DNA of 64,000 bases. Origin: Prorocentrum cordatum. Its lineage: Eukaryota; Sar; Dinophyceae; Prorocentrales; Prorocentraceae. The translations under genes were made by a program, and so were the position numbers. Of this stretch, positions 34,851-46,500 are shown one piece after another (the stretch's first letter is position 1; each line of letters begins with the position of its first letter). The notes below the pieces were generated by a model. The model was not told the origin of the DNA, did no database searches, and saw only the letters and a program-made list of their open reading frames with translations. The stretch spans positions 944,111-1,008,110 of the forward strand of contig CAUYUJ010014327.1 of the NCBI GenBank assembly GCA_963575745.1, given 5' to 3'.

Positions 34851-37802
34851 CTAGACTGGACGAGGCATGTCTGCGGGCGCGCCGCGACCCTCTGCTTGCA
34901 ACAGAACGGCATTGGCGGGGTTGGCCGTCACCAGGTCCCTGGCGGCCCTCCGGGCCGCGCGAGACGGCACGTCGTATCGGTCGCCGTGCTCGGCTGCCGA
35001 GCACGTCAAACCCTGTTGCAACCAAGCCACCAGATGACCAAGCGGAAAGCCTTGGCCCGGCCTCGGCCCCACCTTGGTGGCCGCAGCAGCAAGGACGCTG
35101 AAAAGCCCAAATCCGTGCTTTGTTTCCTTTTTGGTTCAGCGATATGGGAATGCACTGCGCTCCCTGGCCAATCGGCCAAAAACCCATGGCCCGTCGAGAC
35201 CACAACCCCGTAGCGGCGGCTGAGCCCTATGAGACCAATGCCGCACATCTCCCAAACAGAACTCCGCCCCACCTCCACTTGTCCATGCACGGCCCTCTCT
35301 CCTCCTCCATCCGTCTACTGCATACTGTCTTCTATCGCTCCCCCCCTTCCCTCCCCTCTGCCAGCCCATCGGCCCTCGACTCGCAAGGTGAGAAGCTCGG
35401 CCATTCCATCTGCTATTACCGACCCCCCTGAGCCCCTTGGCCACCCCCTCAGCCCTTGTCGAGCTGGGTGAGAAGCTGGGCCGATCAGCGTGCTACTACT
35501 GTTACTATTTTATGTTATAGTACAGTAGTATAGGTAGATAGTATAGCGTACCACATGCATGCATGTCAGAAGGGGAGGGGCAATCACAAGGGGGGTCGAC
35601 CCCAGACGGGGCTTAAAACTTAGCCGCTTAGCCGCTTAGCCGCTTAGCCGCTAATGACCGCTTAGCCGCCTGACAAGGCTCTAGGGCGCTGTCTTCGGAA
35701 ATCCCCATATGTGAACTAAATTGCTGTTCGGGGACCCCCTGGCTGCTTGCTAGTAGCTTTATATTCGCAGATCTGCACTTGCACTGAAAAGTATATTGCG
35801 CCTGGCGAAAGTTCCTGGCCGATCTCGGTAGGTGGCCGGGAATGGGGAGAAATCATGCTCATCCAAGCCATGCCAGGACACCCACAATTGCATGTAACAT
35901 CAAGCAGATGATCGAGCGAAGTATGTAAAGACAACGCGATGTCTGGGGACCTCTAGGGCCTCTCTTGAAGCGGGGGGCCTCTTGGTTCTTGGGGCCCCTC
36001 CTGGAGCTCTCCGAGGAGCTCGGAGGAGTTCGGAGGAGCTTGGAGGAGCTCTTGGGGCCCCAGTTGCGGGCCCTCTTGGGGACGGGCTTCATTTCTTCGG
36101 CCACACGAGGGCCCGAGAGAGCCCGAGAGGGGCCCCGATGAAGCCCATGATGGGGCTCCAAAGGGCCCCGAGAAGACCCAAGAGGGCTCCAAGAGGGGCT
36201 CAAGAGGAACCGAAAACTACTTTGAAGCGAGATGCCGCGGCATCTCGCCTGGAGGCCCTCTTGGAGCCCCCCTGCGGTCCACTCGGGGCCCTCGCGGGGC
36301 CCCTCCTGGGCCCTCGAGTGGAGGGCTCCGATAGGGTCCTGAACTAAAAACTAATGCGAAGCGAGATGCGACCGCATCTCGCTTTGTGGTCCTCCTCTGG
36401 ACTCTAGACTCTAGACTCTAGACTCTAGGACTCTAGGACTCTAGGACTCTAGTAGGACCTAGGACCTAGGACACCCTAGGAGCCCTCTTGGGGTCCACTG
36501 GGGGCCTTCATGGTGCTCTCTTGGGCCCTCCTGAGGCCCTCGCGGAGCCTCTGAAACTCCCCCGAGGTCCGAAGGCGGCCCCGGCTGCGGAACCTTCAAC
36601 GTCCTTGTGCGCCTGCATCGACCTGCTGCCCCATGACCGCAAGTACAGTATGCACAAACTGAATAATCCATGGCAGTATCTTTGATAGTAATGTAGCCGC
36701 CAGGGAAGTACCAGCGCTCGACTCTGGGTCCTCCACCATGTCCACCACCACCTCCACCACCTCCACCACCGCCGCCACCGCATCCATCGCCTCCGGCACC
36801 TCCATCATGTTGCTGATGCCCACCAGCAGGCGGCCCTGGAGGAGGAGGCGGCGGTAGAACCCCAGAGCTCGTGGAAGAGCCTGAAGCTGCGCCCAAAGCT
36901 GAACTTGACTCCGCGGCCGCGGGCGCCGCGCCCGAGGGCGGGGGCGCTGCCCCGGAGGTCGAGCTCGACGCGGCTCCCGATGCTGGATCAGGAGGTGGAA
37001 GTAGATCAGCGAGATCGGCATCTGAATCAGACCAACCGAACAAGTCCCACTCCTCGTCGCTGTTGAGCGGGACGTAGCAACCCACATTGCCCTCGCTGTC
37101 CGACTCAGGCACCTCCATGAACTCGGGTGCATCGAGAGGCTCCTGAAGCGCATCGTCAAGATCAAGACCACCTGACACGGCAGCGAAGATATCGTCCTCC
37201 TCATATTCCTCGTCCGCGCCCTTTCCCTTCAGCTTCGCTCTCTCTGCGCGCTCCTTGAACTCGTCGTCAAAGTCGGCTGCCAATCCTTCTGCCACCACAT
37301 CTGGATATGCCAGCGGCCCTGGCGCGCCCGGGGCCGCGTCGCCTGGAGCGTCGGGTAGGGGTTGAGGCGCAACAAGACTACCCAGAGCAGCAAACGGATC
37401 GCCATCGCCGAGAAGAAGGTCGCCGCAGTCACCACGGCCTCGCTGGCGGCCTCTGCGCCCGCCAGGCCCGCCAGGATCTGGCGGCCCATCGCCGCTCCCC
37501 CGACTCTTGCCTCTGCCGGAGCCCTTCCCACGGCCTGGGCCTGGTCCTGGTAGATCACTCGGCTTCCAAACGTCGAACATCTCCACGTCGGCCACCATGG
37601 ACACCTCGACCACCCTTGGAGTCACGTCTGGAATGGGCAGCGTGGACGGGTCCAGCAAAGCGAACATGGCCATCCACTCCTTTTCGAGATCCAACTCAAG
37701 ACCCAGCCGAAAACATGTACGCACATGAGGCTCCCCATCAACCACCAATGGGTGCACGAGGAATCCCACCACCCCGTTAGGGACCGTAGGCCGTAGGGCT
37801 GT
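34851..37802 (-). CDS. Two-exon Gly/Pro/Asp-rich protein with C-terminal Cys-His cluster; 5' exon(s) probably missing
   Basis: Exon 1 runs from about 37802 (open frame; no ATG at its head) to 36594, and exon 2 from 35072 to the TAG at 34851. The junction TTGAAG|GTTCCG with CACCAAG|GTGGGG is GT-AG and phase 0. Order: an ordered start (FLVHPLVVDGEPHVRTCF...), an Arg/Gly-rich segment like RGG RNA-binding regions, an acidic middle, Ser/Ala/Pro- and poly-Gly-rich linkers, then YCTCGHGAAGRCRRTRTLK and, after the intron, GFPLGHLVAWLQQGL. The cluster CAYCTCGH...C could bind zinc. I have an impression, unverified, that similar C-termini recur in dinoflagellate predicted proteins. A retroelement Gag-like or RNA-binding role is speculative. 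A Met may lie in an exon nearer the assembly gap. Confidence 0.6.
35073..36593 (-). repeat. Intron with two palindrome copies and several arrays
   Basis: 1,521 bp. Positions 35610-35665 repeat CTTAGCCG. Positions 35915-36248 are a palindrome-ended G+C-rich element, with its palindrome at 36227-36248. Positions 36361-36382 carry a second, variant palindrome (GCGAGATGCG ... CGCATCTCGC). Positions 36398-36475 are TCTAGAC and CTAGGAC units. Confidence 0.8.
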
Positions 37803-37856
37803 TTAAGCTTTACTGGTTCAGTTTAACGTTTAACGCCATGAAGCTCGTTCTTCCAA

Positions 37857-37900
37857 CCCTGCAATACCCTGCAACACCCTGCAATTCCCTGCGATACCCT
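37857..37900. repeat. CCCTGCAA-type repeat abutting the gap
   Basis: Four or five diverged CCCTGCAATA units run into the N run. The same family lies at 26395-26580 and in gene B intron 1. Confidence 0.8.
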
Positions 37901-38000
37901 NNNNNNNNNNNNNNNNNNNNNNNNNNNNNNNNNNNNNNNNNNNNNNNNNNNNNNNNNNNNNNNNNNNNNNNNNNNNNNNNNNNNNNNNNNNNNNNNNNNN
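37901..38000. other. Assembly gap (100 N)
   Basis: Exactly 100 N, probably a fixed-size placeholder. True gap length is unknown. It truncates the repeat protein on its right. Confidence 1.
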
Positions 38001-38725
38001 GATGTCGCCCTCGGTGCCTTTGCTGAACGCCCCAACCTGAAGCAGGGCCAGGCCCTCAGAGCGCTTGTCCTTGCCCTCCGGCGCGAATCGTCCTCGGAAC
38101 CCCCGATCACGTCGTCGTCGCCGCCGTCGTTGTCGTCCTCGGTGCCCTTGCTGAACGCCCCAACCTGAAGCAGGGCCAGGTCCGCAGAGCGCTTGTCCTT
38201 GCCCTCCTCTGGCGCGAAGTCGTCCTCGGAGCCCCCGATCACGTCGTCGTCGATGTCGCCTCGGTGCCCTTGCTGAACGCCCCAACCTGAATGAAGCAGG
38301 GCCAGGCCCTCAGAGCGCTTGTCCTTGCCCTCCTCCGGCGCGAAGTCGTCCTCGGAGCCCCCGATCACGTCGTCGTCGTTATCGTCCTCGGTGCCCTTGC
38401 TGAACGCCCCAACCTGAAGCAGGGCCAGGTCCGCAGAGCGCTTGTCCTTGCCCTCCTCTGGCGCGAAGCCGTCCTCGGAACCCCCGATCACGTCGTCGTC
38501 GTTGTCGTCCTCGGTGCCTTTGCTGAACGCCCCAACCTGAAGCAGGGCCAGGCCCTCAGAGCGCTTGTCCTTGCCCTCCGGCGCGAAGTCGTCCTCGGAG
38601 CCCCCGATCACGTCGTCGTCGCTGTCGTCCTCGGTGCCCTTGCTGACCGCATAAGAGCTGGAGTGGAGTGCTAGGGCGATGGGAAGAGCAAGGAGCAAAG
38701 CGAGGATGGCCTTGGGAGGAGCCAT
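38001..38725 (-). CDS. Secreted acidic tandem-repeat protein, truncated by the gap
   Basis: The start is Met at 38725. The first 25 or so residues (MAPPKAILALLLALPIALAL...) have a basic start, a Leu/Ala-rich core and small residues after it, typical of a signal peptide. What follows is a unit of about 39-42 residues containing SKGTEDD, DDDVIGGSEDDFAP, GKDKRS and LALLQVGAF, repeated five or six times before the gap. DNA units are about 120 bp. One unit near 38285-38295 has a 4-bp insertion (TGAATGAAG versus TGAAG), which shifts the frame, and a later unit also lacks bases. The protein is therefore either disrupted here or misassembled. Asp/Glu richness suggests a surface or cation-binding role, which is inference. 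The sequence upstream of the Met ends in GCACTGCACAG, a possible splice or trans-splice acceptor. Confidence 0.6.
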
Positions 38726-40000
38726 CCGCGTGGACTGTGCAGTGCCTGGTACAGTACACCGTGCGCACTTGGCAGTGTATTTTGTCAAGCTGCGCGGCTT
38801 GAGCCAAGACAGCCGCGGCATCGCGGTCGCGATGATCGCACTTGTGATCCTGCCAGAGATGCCACGAATGAGATCACCCCAACAGAGCACCCGAAGACAA
38901 TATCAAGAGACGCGGCCCGGGCAAGGGTGGGAGCACGGCCATGTGCACCCGAGTGTATGTCTCACAGGAGTTCGTGGCCGTCTGGATCAAACACGTAGCC
39001 GATCTGGAGTCGAGAGCACGATTCCCGAGTAAATGGCTGCAATCGACTACCCCCCCTCCCGCCCCAAGGGGCCCCCAAGAGCCCCCCAAGAGGCTCAAGG
39101 GGAGCCCAATACGCCGCCAAGGAGCCCCAAGACGCTTCCAAGAAGCCCCCAAGAAGCGCCCAAGACGGCCCCAAGAGGCCCCAAATACCGCTCCAGGGCC
39201 GGCGGAATGAGCGAAGCGATTAATAAATGGTCAAAGGAAGTATTGGGGGACTCGAAATGGTCGGTCACCAACACGACCACACGGGGCTGCCTCCCCTGGT
39301 CGAAGATGATTCTAGACGTCGGTGTTGGTGGCAATATGAGGGCCACGTAGAGGCCCGAATATTACCACCATCACCGAGATTGGGAGCACCTTCCCTCGGT
39401 GGAGGCACACCGCCGATATTGGTTTTGGACGCCCGAAATGGGCACGGAAAGAATGGGTACAATGCCCAACAGCAAGTGTTGTCCCAAACCAACAGCGGCC
39501 ACTGCAGCGAGTCCCGTGCAAAATGAACAGGAACTGCTGTTGGGCATTGTACCCATTCGTTCCGTACCCATTTCGTTCGTGCCGATATTGGTGTTGTTGC
39601 CATGCTCCAGGCCTCCGATTAGAACTCTCAGGGGGAAACGGCGGCCGGGCTGGGCGGTCTCGGGCCTCCCCCCCCGCAGGACTCTTGCGCTGTCTTGTTT
39701 GCACCACTAGGAGAACCCTCTGGCGAAACGCTGTTCGGGCGTTGGCAGAACTGGGTTTGGTGGGATCTGGTTTAGGGATGAGCACAAGGGGACGCCCCCC
39801 CGCCCCGTTCCAATAACAGGAACTGCCGTCACCCGAAAAACACCAACTACGGCAGACCTGGTTTAATGATTCTAGCCAATTTAGGGGCTCCAGGGCCCTA
39901 CCACTAACCCGGTCCCCTTACCTGGGGTCCTGGCTATACCCGAGCCGTAGGGAAAGCTGCAGCTGGGACAGGGGTGATGACCCTAGGGGAATGAACAATG
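38726..40000. repeat. Diverged repeat region with a 41-bp inverted repeat
   Basis: Positions 38930-39025 hold a unit of the GAGAGCACGGCCATGTGCACC family that recurs at 40185, 40845 and 41045. Positions 39055-39185 hold CCCCAAGAGGC words. Arms at 39434-39474 and 39535-39575 are reverse complements over 41 bp with two mismatches and contain ATGGGTACAATGCCCAACAG. No gene is recognised. Confidence 0.75.
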
Positions 40001-40015
40001 ACATAAACGTAATAA

Positions 40016-40150
40016 CTCGGAGGTCCGCGCGGATTTCTCGGATCTGCGCTGGAGCCCCCTGGCGGCGCCTCCGGCGCCGCCCCTGGCGCACTCCGCGCGC
40101 CAGGGAGGAGGGTCCAGCGCCGATCCGAGAAATCCGCGCGGACCTCCGAG
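40016..40150. repeat. 38-bp inverted repeat with 59-bp loop
   Basis: Arms 40016-40053 and 40113-40150 match as reverse complements with about one mismatch. They contain CTCGGAGGTCCGCGCGGATT on the left. Similar flanking ATAAACGTAATA / TTTATGTTTATG text extends the symmetry loosely. The loop itself is G+C-rich and contains an inner GGCGCC-rich foldback. Confidence 0.9.
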
Positions 40151-42050
40151 TGTTTATGTTTATGCCATTCTGCGTTCCCCGAAGCACGGCCACGTGCACC
40201 TCAACATGAGATCTGCAAGGGACAACGGCCGTCCCGACCAAATCGAGGCATCGAGGCGAAAGCACGATTCTCGCCATCGCTCGGACGTCCAGTCCCTGTG
40301 CCTTTCTCGATTTCGCGCGTGGTTTTTTCTCCAAATGATCAAGAATGCTCCTTGATGGTCTTCGCCGAAGGGAAAATGCAAACGTCCGAGCGATGCCAAG
40401 GGTTCCTCAACAAATTGTGAAGACGCCTCAAGCGAAATGGCTGGTGGACCGACCGGTCTGGGGCTCCCCCGTATCCCCTGTGGGACTCTTCTGTGGTCCT
40501 TTTTTTCTTCCTCGGCTGCAAGCCTCGGAAAAAATATCTAGAAATGGCAGTTGAAATCCTGGGGCACGATGCTTTCGGGCACTTGTCCGAAGGCGCGTTC
40601 TTCACTGCTGAGAGGGTGGGGTCGGTTGTTGGACAACACCGCGTCCGAGTCAACAGGCATCCGTCAGCATTGATGTATCGCTGACTCCACAATCACCGAA
40701 TTCAGAAGTCTTCTGTTTACTTTTGACGAGGCTTGTAGAACCCTCTAGCGAAGCGTGATGAGAGAAACATGTGGCTGGCATTGAGGCGAGAGCACGACTC
40801 CGGAATCAACTGTGATGAAGTCTCCGGCGAACCAGAGACGGGACAGGGGTGAGAGCACGCCCCTGTGCACCTTCACCACAAATCCTGGTCGTCGAGACCA
40901 AAACATGTGACCGGAACTGAGGCGAGAGCGCGAATCCTGAATACATTGTGAGGAAGCCTGCGGAGAAACGGCGGTCGGACCAGGCGGCCCAGGGCTCCCC
41001 GTCCCCCAGGTGGGATTCGTGCGTGGTCCTGCTGGACCTCGCGCACGGGTGAGAGCACGGCCATGTGCACCCGAGCGTATTCTTCACCAGGGATCGTGGC
41101 CGTCCAGACCGAAAATTGGGGCCAGCACGGAGGCGAGGCGGTGAGAGAGTATCATGCGACCGGCTGCTGGGCTGGGCGAAACGATCTGTTGGGCTGCGAC
41201 GAGGAAAGCGGCCTGATTAACGCCGAGTCCTGTCTGCTCTTCCAGGATGGCCACGGGAGACCCCCGACCCCCCCAAGAAGATCCCAAGAGAGCCCCAAGT
41301 GGGCCCAAAGAGAGTCCCAAAGGCTTCCAACAGTGCCCGCATTCCCAACCCCGCCTGCCAGGGGTGAGACGGCGTGTGAAATGTGTGGCTGCCCCCCTCT
41401 CCAGTTCCCCTTCCCCAGGGGTCCAAAATCCTGTTCGAGGGTGGGAGGGTCTGAGGGTGCCCCCTGAAAATTGCCCAAGATGCCGTCCAAGATGGCTCCA
41501 GGCGGACTCAATTACACCCACGAGATCTAAAGACGAACTCGAGATCTCGGCTGATCGCGTCCAGACGCCTCCGCGAAAGTCTGGGAAGCCTCCAGAAGGC
41601 CCCCAGGCAGCACAACATGACCCCAAGATGGTCCCAGCATGGCCCCTAATGGTCCGATGTGTTCCCAACTGGACTTTAAGAAGGCCTCAGAACTGGTCCA
41701 AGACAGCCCCAAACCGCCGCGCGAGAGCCTCAAGACCCACCATCGCAGTCTGCAGACTCTCCAGAACGACCCCGAGACCTCCGAAGTGACGACAAGACAG
41801 TCCCCCGAGAGGCCCCGAGAGAGCCCCAGAAGACCCCAAATGCACCCCACAAGGCCCCGCCAAGCCCGCATTTGGTCACACACGTGTCAAGGCCACGCGC
41901 CCAGGCCAAAAACCCCAGCATTCGCTGATGGGAGATTTGCGTAATGGGGCAGCGTGGGCGCAAAAGGGGACCGGTAATTGATTGCTCCAGTTTGGATCAA
42001 TTGTGACACTTGAAGTTGCGGATGCAGAAAAGTAAGGATGGACCGGTAAT
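40151..42050. repeat. Diverged dispersed units of about 200 bp, then unclassified sequence
   Basis: Copies near 40185-40275, 40430-40505, 40750-40940 and 40960-41165 share phrases such as GTGAGAGCACGGCCATGTGC, GAGACCAAAACATG and GGCGAGAGCACGA. Positions 41255-41330 are CCCCAAGAG-type. Positions 41530-41900 are mixed sequence with no recognised exon. Confidence 0.65.
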
Positions 42051-42059
42051 CGTTTGCAC

Positions 42060-42430
42060 CAGTCGGGTACACTTGGGTCAGTTGGGTCGGGGCGAATTGG
42101 GGTCAGTTGGGCCAACTCGGCCAACTGGGCCAACTGACCCAAACGGCCCCGAACCCCCCCACTCCCCCTCCCGGGTCCCCAGGAGCAGGCGTCTCAGGTG
42201 CACTAAGTCGATCCGAATCGGTTCACCTAAGACGCCGGGTCGCCAGTCGCTCTGGCGCTCCGTTTGGCGGGCAGTCGGGGACACTTGGGTCAGTTGGGTC
42301 AGTTGGGTCAGTTGGGGCCAGTTGGAGTCAAATGGGGTCAATGGGGCCAACTGGGCCAGCGGGCCCAACTGGCCCAACCGACCCCGTCCCCGAACCCCAC
42401 CCTCCCAACCCCCCTGGGTCCCTGGGAGCA
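42060..42430. repeat. GGTCAGTTGG minisatellite, two blocks
   Basis: Roughly 9-10-bp GTCAGTTGG / GCCAACTGG units at 42063-42140 and 42285-42385, some in opposite orientation, so the block can fold back. The same family lies at 48060-48400. Confidence 0.9.
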
Positions 42431-42464
42431 GGTAGGTGCACCAAGTCGACCCCGAATCGGCGGC

Positions 42465-42855
42465 AGGTTCCGAATCACAGACCAAACATTGAATCACAGA
42501 CCGCGCGCGGCGAATCACAGACCGCGCGCGCCGAATCACAGACAGCACGCATTGAATCACAGACCGCACGCGACGAATCACAGACAACACACATTGAATC
42601 ACAGCCCGCGCGTGCGGAATCACAAACAACACACATTGAATCACAAACCGAACGCGACCAATCACTGACAACACCCATTGAACCACAAACCGCACGCGAC
42701 GAATCACAGACACCACACACGGAATCACAGACCATACTCACGAATCACAGACCGCACATACTGAATCACAGACTGCACGCGACGAATTACTGACCGCAGA
42801 CCAAATCACAAAACACATGCACCAAATCACAGACCAAACGTTGAATGGCAGATTG
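42465..42855. repeat. GAATCACAGACCGCACGCGA minisatellite
   Basis: About 18 units of 19-22 bp with substitutions. Frames on both strands encode a short cyclic peptide and are not genes. Confidence 0.95.
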
Positions 42856-43165
42856 CGCAGAATGAGACCGCCGGAAAGAAACGGTCGCAAATTTCCATAA
42901 CAAAACAACATTGGTTTCCGTAGTGGCGGGCCTTACTTTCTATAACAACAGACGCGGGTTTCCGTAATTACGGACCGCAGTGTCCATACTTGCGGACCTA
43001 AATTCCCATACTTGCGGAAATGGGTTCCCAAGACGCGTTCCATAATTGCGGACCCTGGTTTCCAGACTTTCAGATACAGGGTTCCATAATCGCTGACTTG
43101 GGTGTTCATAATTAGAGGCCCGATTTCCCATTTTTGTGGATTGGCCCCTTCCGATAAGTTATATT
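42856..43165. repeat. Degenerate CATAATTGCGGA-type repeat
   Basis: Units of about 25-30 bp resembling TTTCCGTAATTACGGACC / TTCCATACTTGCGGA. Some units are internally palindromic (CCGTAATTACGG). Confidence 0.75.
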
Positions 43166-43231
43166 ATTTCCCCGTGTCCTCCAAGTCCAACCCTTTCCCT
43201 GAAACAATTTTATAAAAATAGCTACACCAAT

Positions 43232-43428
43232 CACGGACGGTGACGACAACAACGACGATGACGACGACGACGGTGACAGCAAGGATGACGGCAACGGCAA
43301 CGAGGACGGCGACAACGACGACGGCGACAACGACAACGGCCACAACGATGACGACGATGACAGCGACGATGACAGCGATGATGACGACGACGACGGCGGC
43401 AGCGGCGGCGGCGGTGGCGGCGACATTC
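43232..43428. repeat. GAC/GAT/GGC trinucleotide array
   Basis: Imperfect GACGACGAT and GGCAACGGC units, immediately 3' of the LINE relic. Confidence 0.9.
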
Positions 43429-43589
43429 CCGAAAACGCTCCTCTTACTCCCTTCCTTCTCTTCCCTTTCCCTCCCTTTTCCTTGTATTCCTTCCTTTCGC
43501 CTGGGCATTTCTTTGGCTCCAGGAGGCCTGGCAGAACGCAGTGGAGTACAAGAGGAGGGGGAAGCCGAGATTTTTCCATTCAACACCGC

Positions 43590-46500
43590 CCTACAGGTGA
43601 CCTGAGGGAGCACAAGGATATGGCCGTGGTATTCACGAATCCATATCAGGCATGGGCTCGACACTAACCCCTTTGAGCTTAGGGTGATGCCCACGCTGCA
43701 TGAGCCGCCGTCATTTCGGCCAGTCTTGGCGGGATCACATTGGCGGATGAGCCGAAACACTCTGCCAAGACAGGTGTAGGCTTTACACCTGACGCAGACG
43801 AAAAGTGGCGACTCGCCACTGCATTGCAAAGCAAGCATGCGGTGACCCAAATTCGAAATTAGTTGCACGGACGGCGGTGGCTCACCGCGACATCGTGTCA
43901 GAGATGGTCGCTCAGCGCAGCGACGAAAACGAAGACAGCACATGCACCGCCAGACACAACGATGCCATTCCCATTGGTGGACGAAGGAGGGCTCAAGCGA
44001 AGGAGGAGGTGGCCTGGGTATGGCACGCTGCACTTCACTGAGATCTAGCTTCGGCCAACTGGGCAAAACCGCGGCGGAGACTCTACAGACGGCACGGGCA
44101 GTGGCAACTATACGATCTATCTGCGCCATCTCATCCGCGCTGGCCTGCGGGTGGAGCGACGCGCGTGCTTCGCAGCTCTGTCGGCCGCGCCATTGCCAAG
44201 CTTAAAACATGTCTCCTCTTCAGTCATGTCTGCAGATTCGACAGTATGAGCCTTAACTTTCCTCACATCGCGCCAGAAATTGGAGGAAGAAACAACTGCA
44301 CTGCCAGAATATTTCTTCTTATATGAAAAACGCACGGCTCTTGGTGCCGAGTGGGCCCTGACGACCCCTTCACAATCCGCATAGCCCGTTGCGGGCCCTT
44401 CCAAGCATTGAGCAGTCGCAGAGTACGCACTGTACTCCCCAGCCTGAGATGTCTGGGGAAAAGGGCTTGGACACCGCCCCCGAAACAGAAACAATAACTG
44501 CCCCTTGAGGGTCCACAGACACTAAGCCCCAGCCCGCCCTTGACAGCTCCTTGATGACATGCTTGTAGGACGAACCGCCCCAAAAAAACATCACCAGAAA
44601 CTCCAACTGCACCAGGAGCGGACCCTGGACCACCAGCAAAAACGTTGACGATATTTCCAACCTCCGAGGGCCTCGGCAGCCACTCCCCTGGGTGACTGAA
44701 GATACCCCTGGAAAATCAAATCTTTTCACTGTCGCTGCCCTCGTCAATCACACGTAGGGCGTCTTGCACAATGGGAGCGTCACAGGCCTCTTGGCGCTGA
44801 TCGGAGACACTCGGGCACTGCCACAGTCGGCGAAGCAAGTTATCAGGAACAACGCCGCAAAGCTGGCAAATATTGTCTTGAAGCAGGCACCCGCACTCGA
44901 TGGCGCGGTCCTTAGTCCACGCGGCGTCGCAGGCGATCATCCTGATCACACCTCGATCGCGCGGCTTGAAGGCCGACCGCCGCAACTCTGAGGCAACGAC
45001 ATCAAAGCACATCCTCCCACTCCCAATCTTGTCGCCCACCGCCATCTGGTGCGAGCGGATGACCCCCTCAAACAACAGATCTGCCACGAGAGCTGGCGAC
45101 GTAGCCGTGAGCGGGATCTCGTCACCGAAATCGTCGACGAGCGTATGCCAAGATGGCATGTGCCATCCAATCCTAACAAGAGAGAAACGCATGGCCTGCA
45201 TGGGGCCTCGGACCTGACGCCACACGGGGGCGGGGTGGTCAACGAAGCTCGTTTTCCAAGCCGCACCCAGCACAGAGAAAAGCAACACGTGATCAGACAA
45301 CCTCGCCTGGGTTCCCCAAACTTCTTTCGAAAACCGAACAATCGGGGCCACTGCGGCCCTCCACGTGGGGTCTTGGTAGAGGATGAGGAGGGAGGTGAGG
45401 GAACGCTGGCCCGAGGAGGGCTTCAGGGTGGTTCCTAAGGCTCTCCGGGTACACGCGAGTTCAAAGTCTGAAATACCGTGGGTGTCAGCGTCATAATTCA
45501 ACTCAGCAAGTGGGCCCGTGCTAAAAATGCGGCACGTGTGTCGGCCAAGCATGGCCTTGCACCGCTGGAACCTCGCTTGCCGCTGTTTAAATATACGGCG
45601 CCTTTTTTTACCATACGTTATACCTCTCCTGCCGCCTCTCCTCCCCATACCCGCCGTCTCATCAACACCCAGATTCACAGCAGTGGCCTTTGGCTGTCCA
45701 GCCAACGGACCCAGCGACTTCTTGATGCGATCACCGTGGGGGGAGGAGGAACAAACAAGGGAAGCCTTATCGAGGGAAATCGTGCAATCCATATCTTCCG
45801 TGATAACGTGGTGAAGCTCTCTGGCAGCTTCGACGACGCTGTTAACGATCGAACACGGGCGAGCCTGAACCGAATAACCGTAGGCATCAATGTAAACGTC
45901 GAGGCAAAGCTGCACTCTCGGAGATAACATGTCAACTGACGGAATAACAGAAGCACGCACAAAGCTGGTGGCGGCCGAGCACCCAGCTATGACACCTCTA
46001 AGCGCAAAACAGGGTCCTTGCCTTGGACCATCGTGCCCAGCATGATAAAACGCGGCCCTGCATACATGTTGAGGCATACGTAGGCAATATGCGGCGGGAA
46101 GCCCAGGTGCTTGCAGCGACCCTTGAGCGTTTCGAGGCAGATGGTTTCGAAGAATTTGTTGAGGTCCCACGGCATGCTGCAAGAAACCTGCGAATTGGTC
46201 ACTGCGGCCACCGAGCGGAGCGACTGCCGCCATACAACGCCCCCTGCTCTAGCAAAGGCCGAGGCGGCAAGGTATGGCCTGTGCACGCTGGTCCCCCGCG
46301 CCTGGAGGATGGGCCGCCGCAGCCTTCCCCAGAACCTGTAAAAGCCAGCGAATATGCCTATCGGCCTCCATCCCCCTGTCGGTTTTCCAAGAAGGGTCAA
46401 ACTCAAAATGCGAACCTGCTTCGGGATCACACCAGTGCTTTCCATAACCGACCAGAGGGTCATCAAAACATGGAGGGCAGCATCACTGAGGGTCTGGAAG

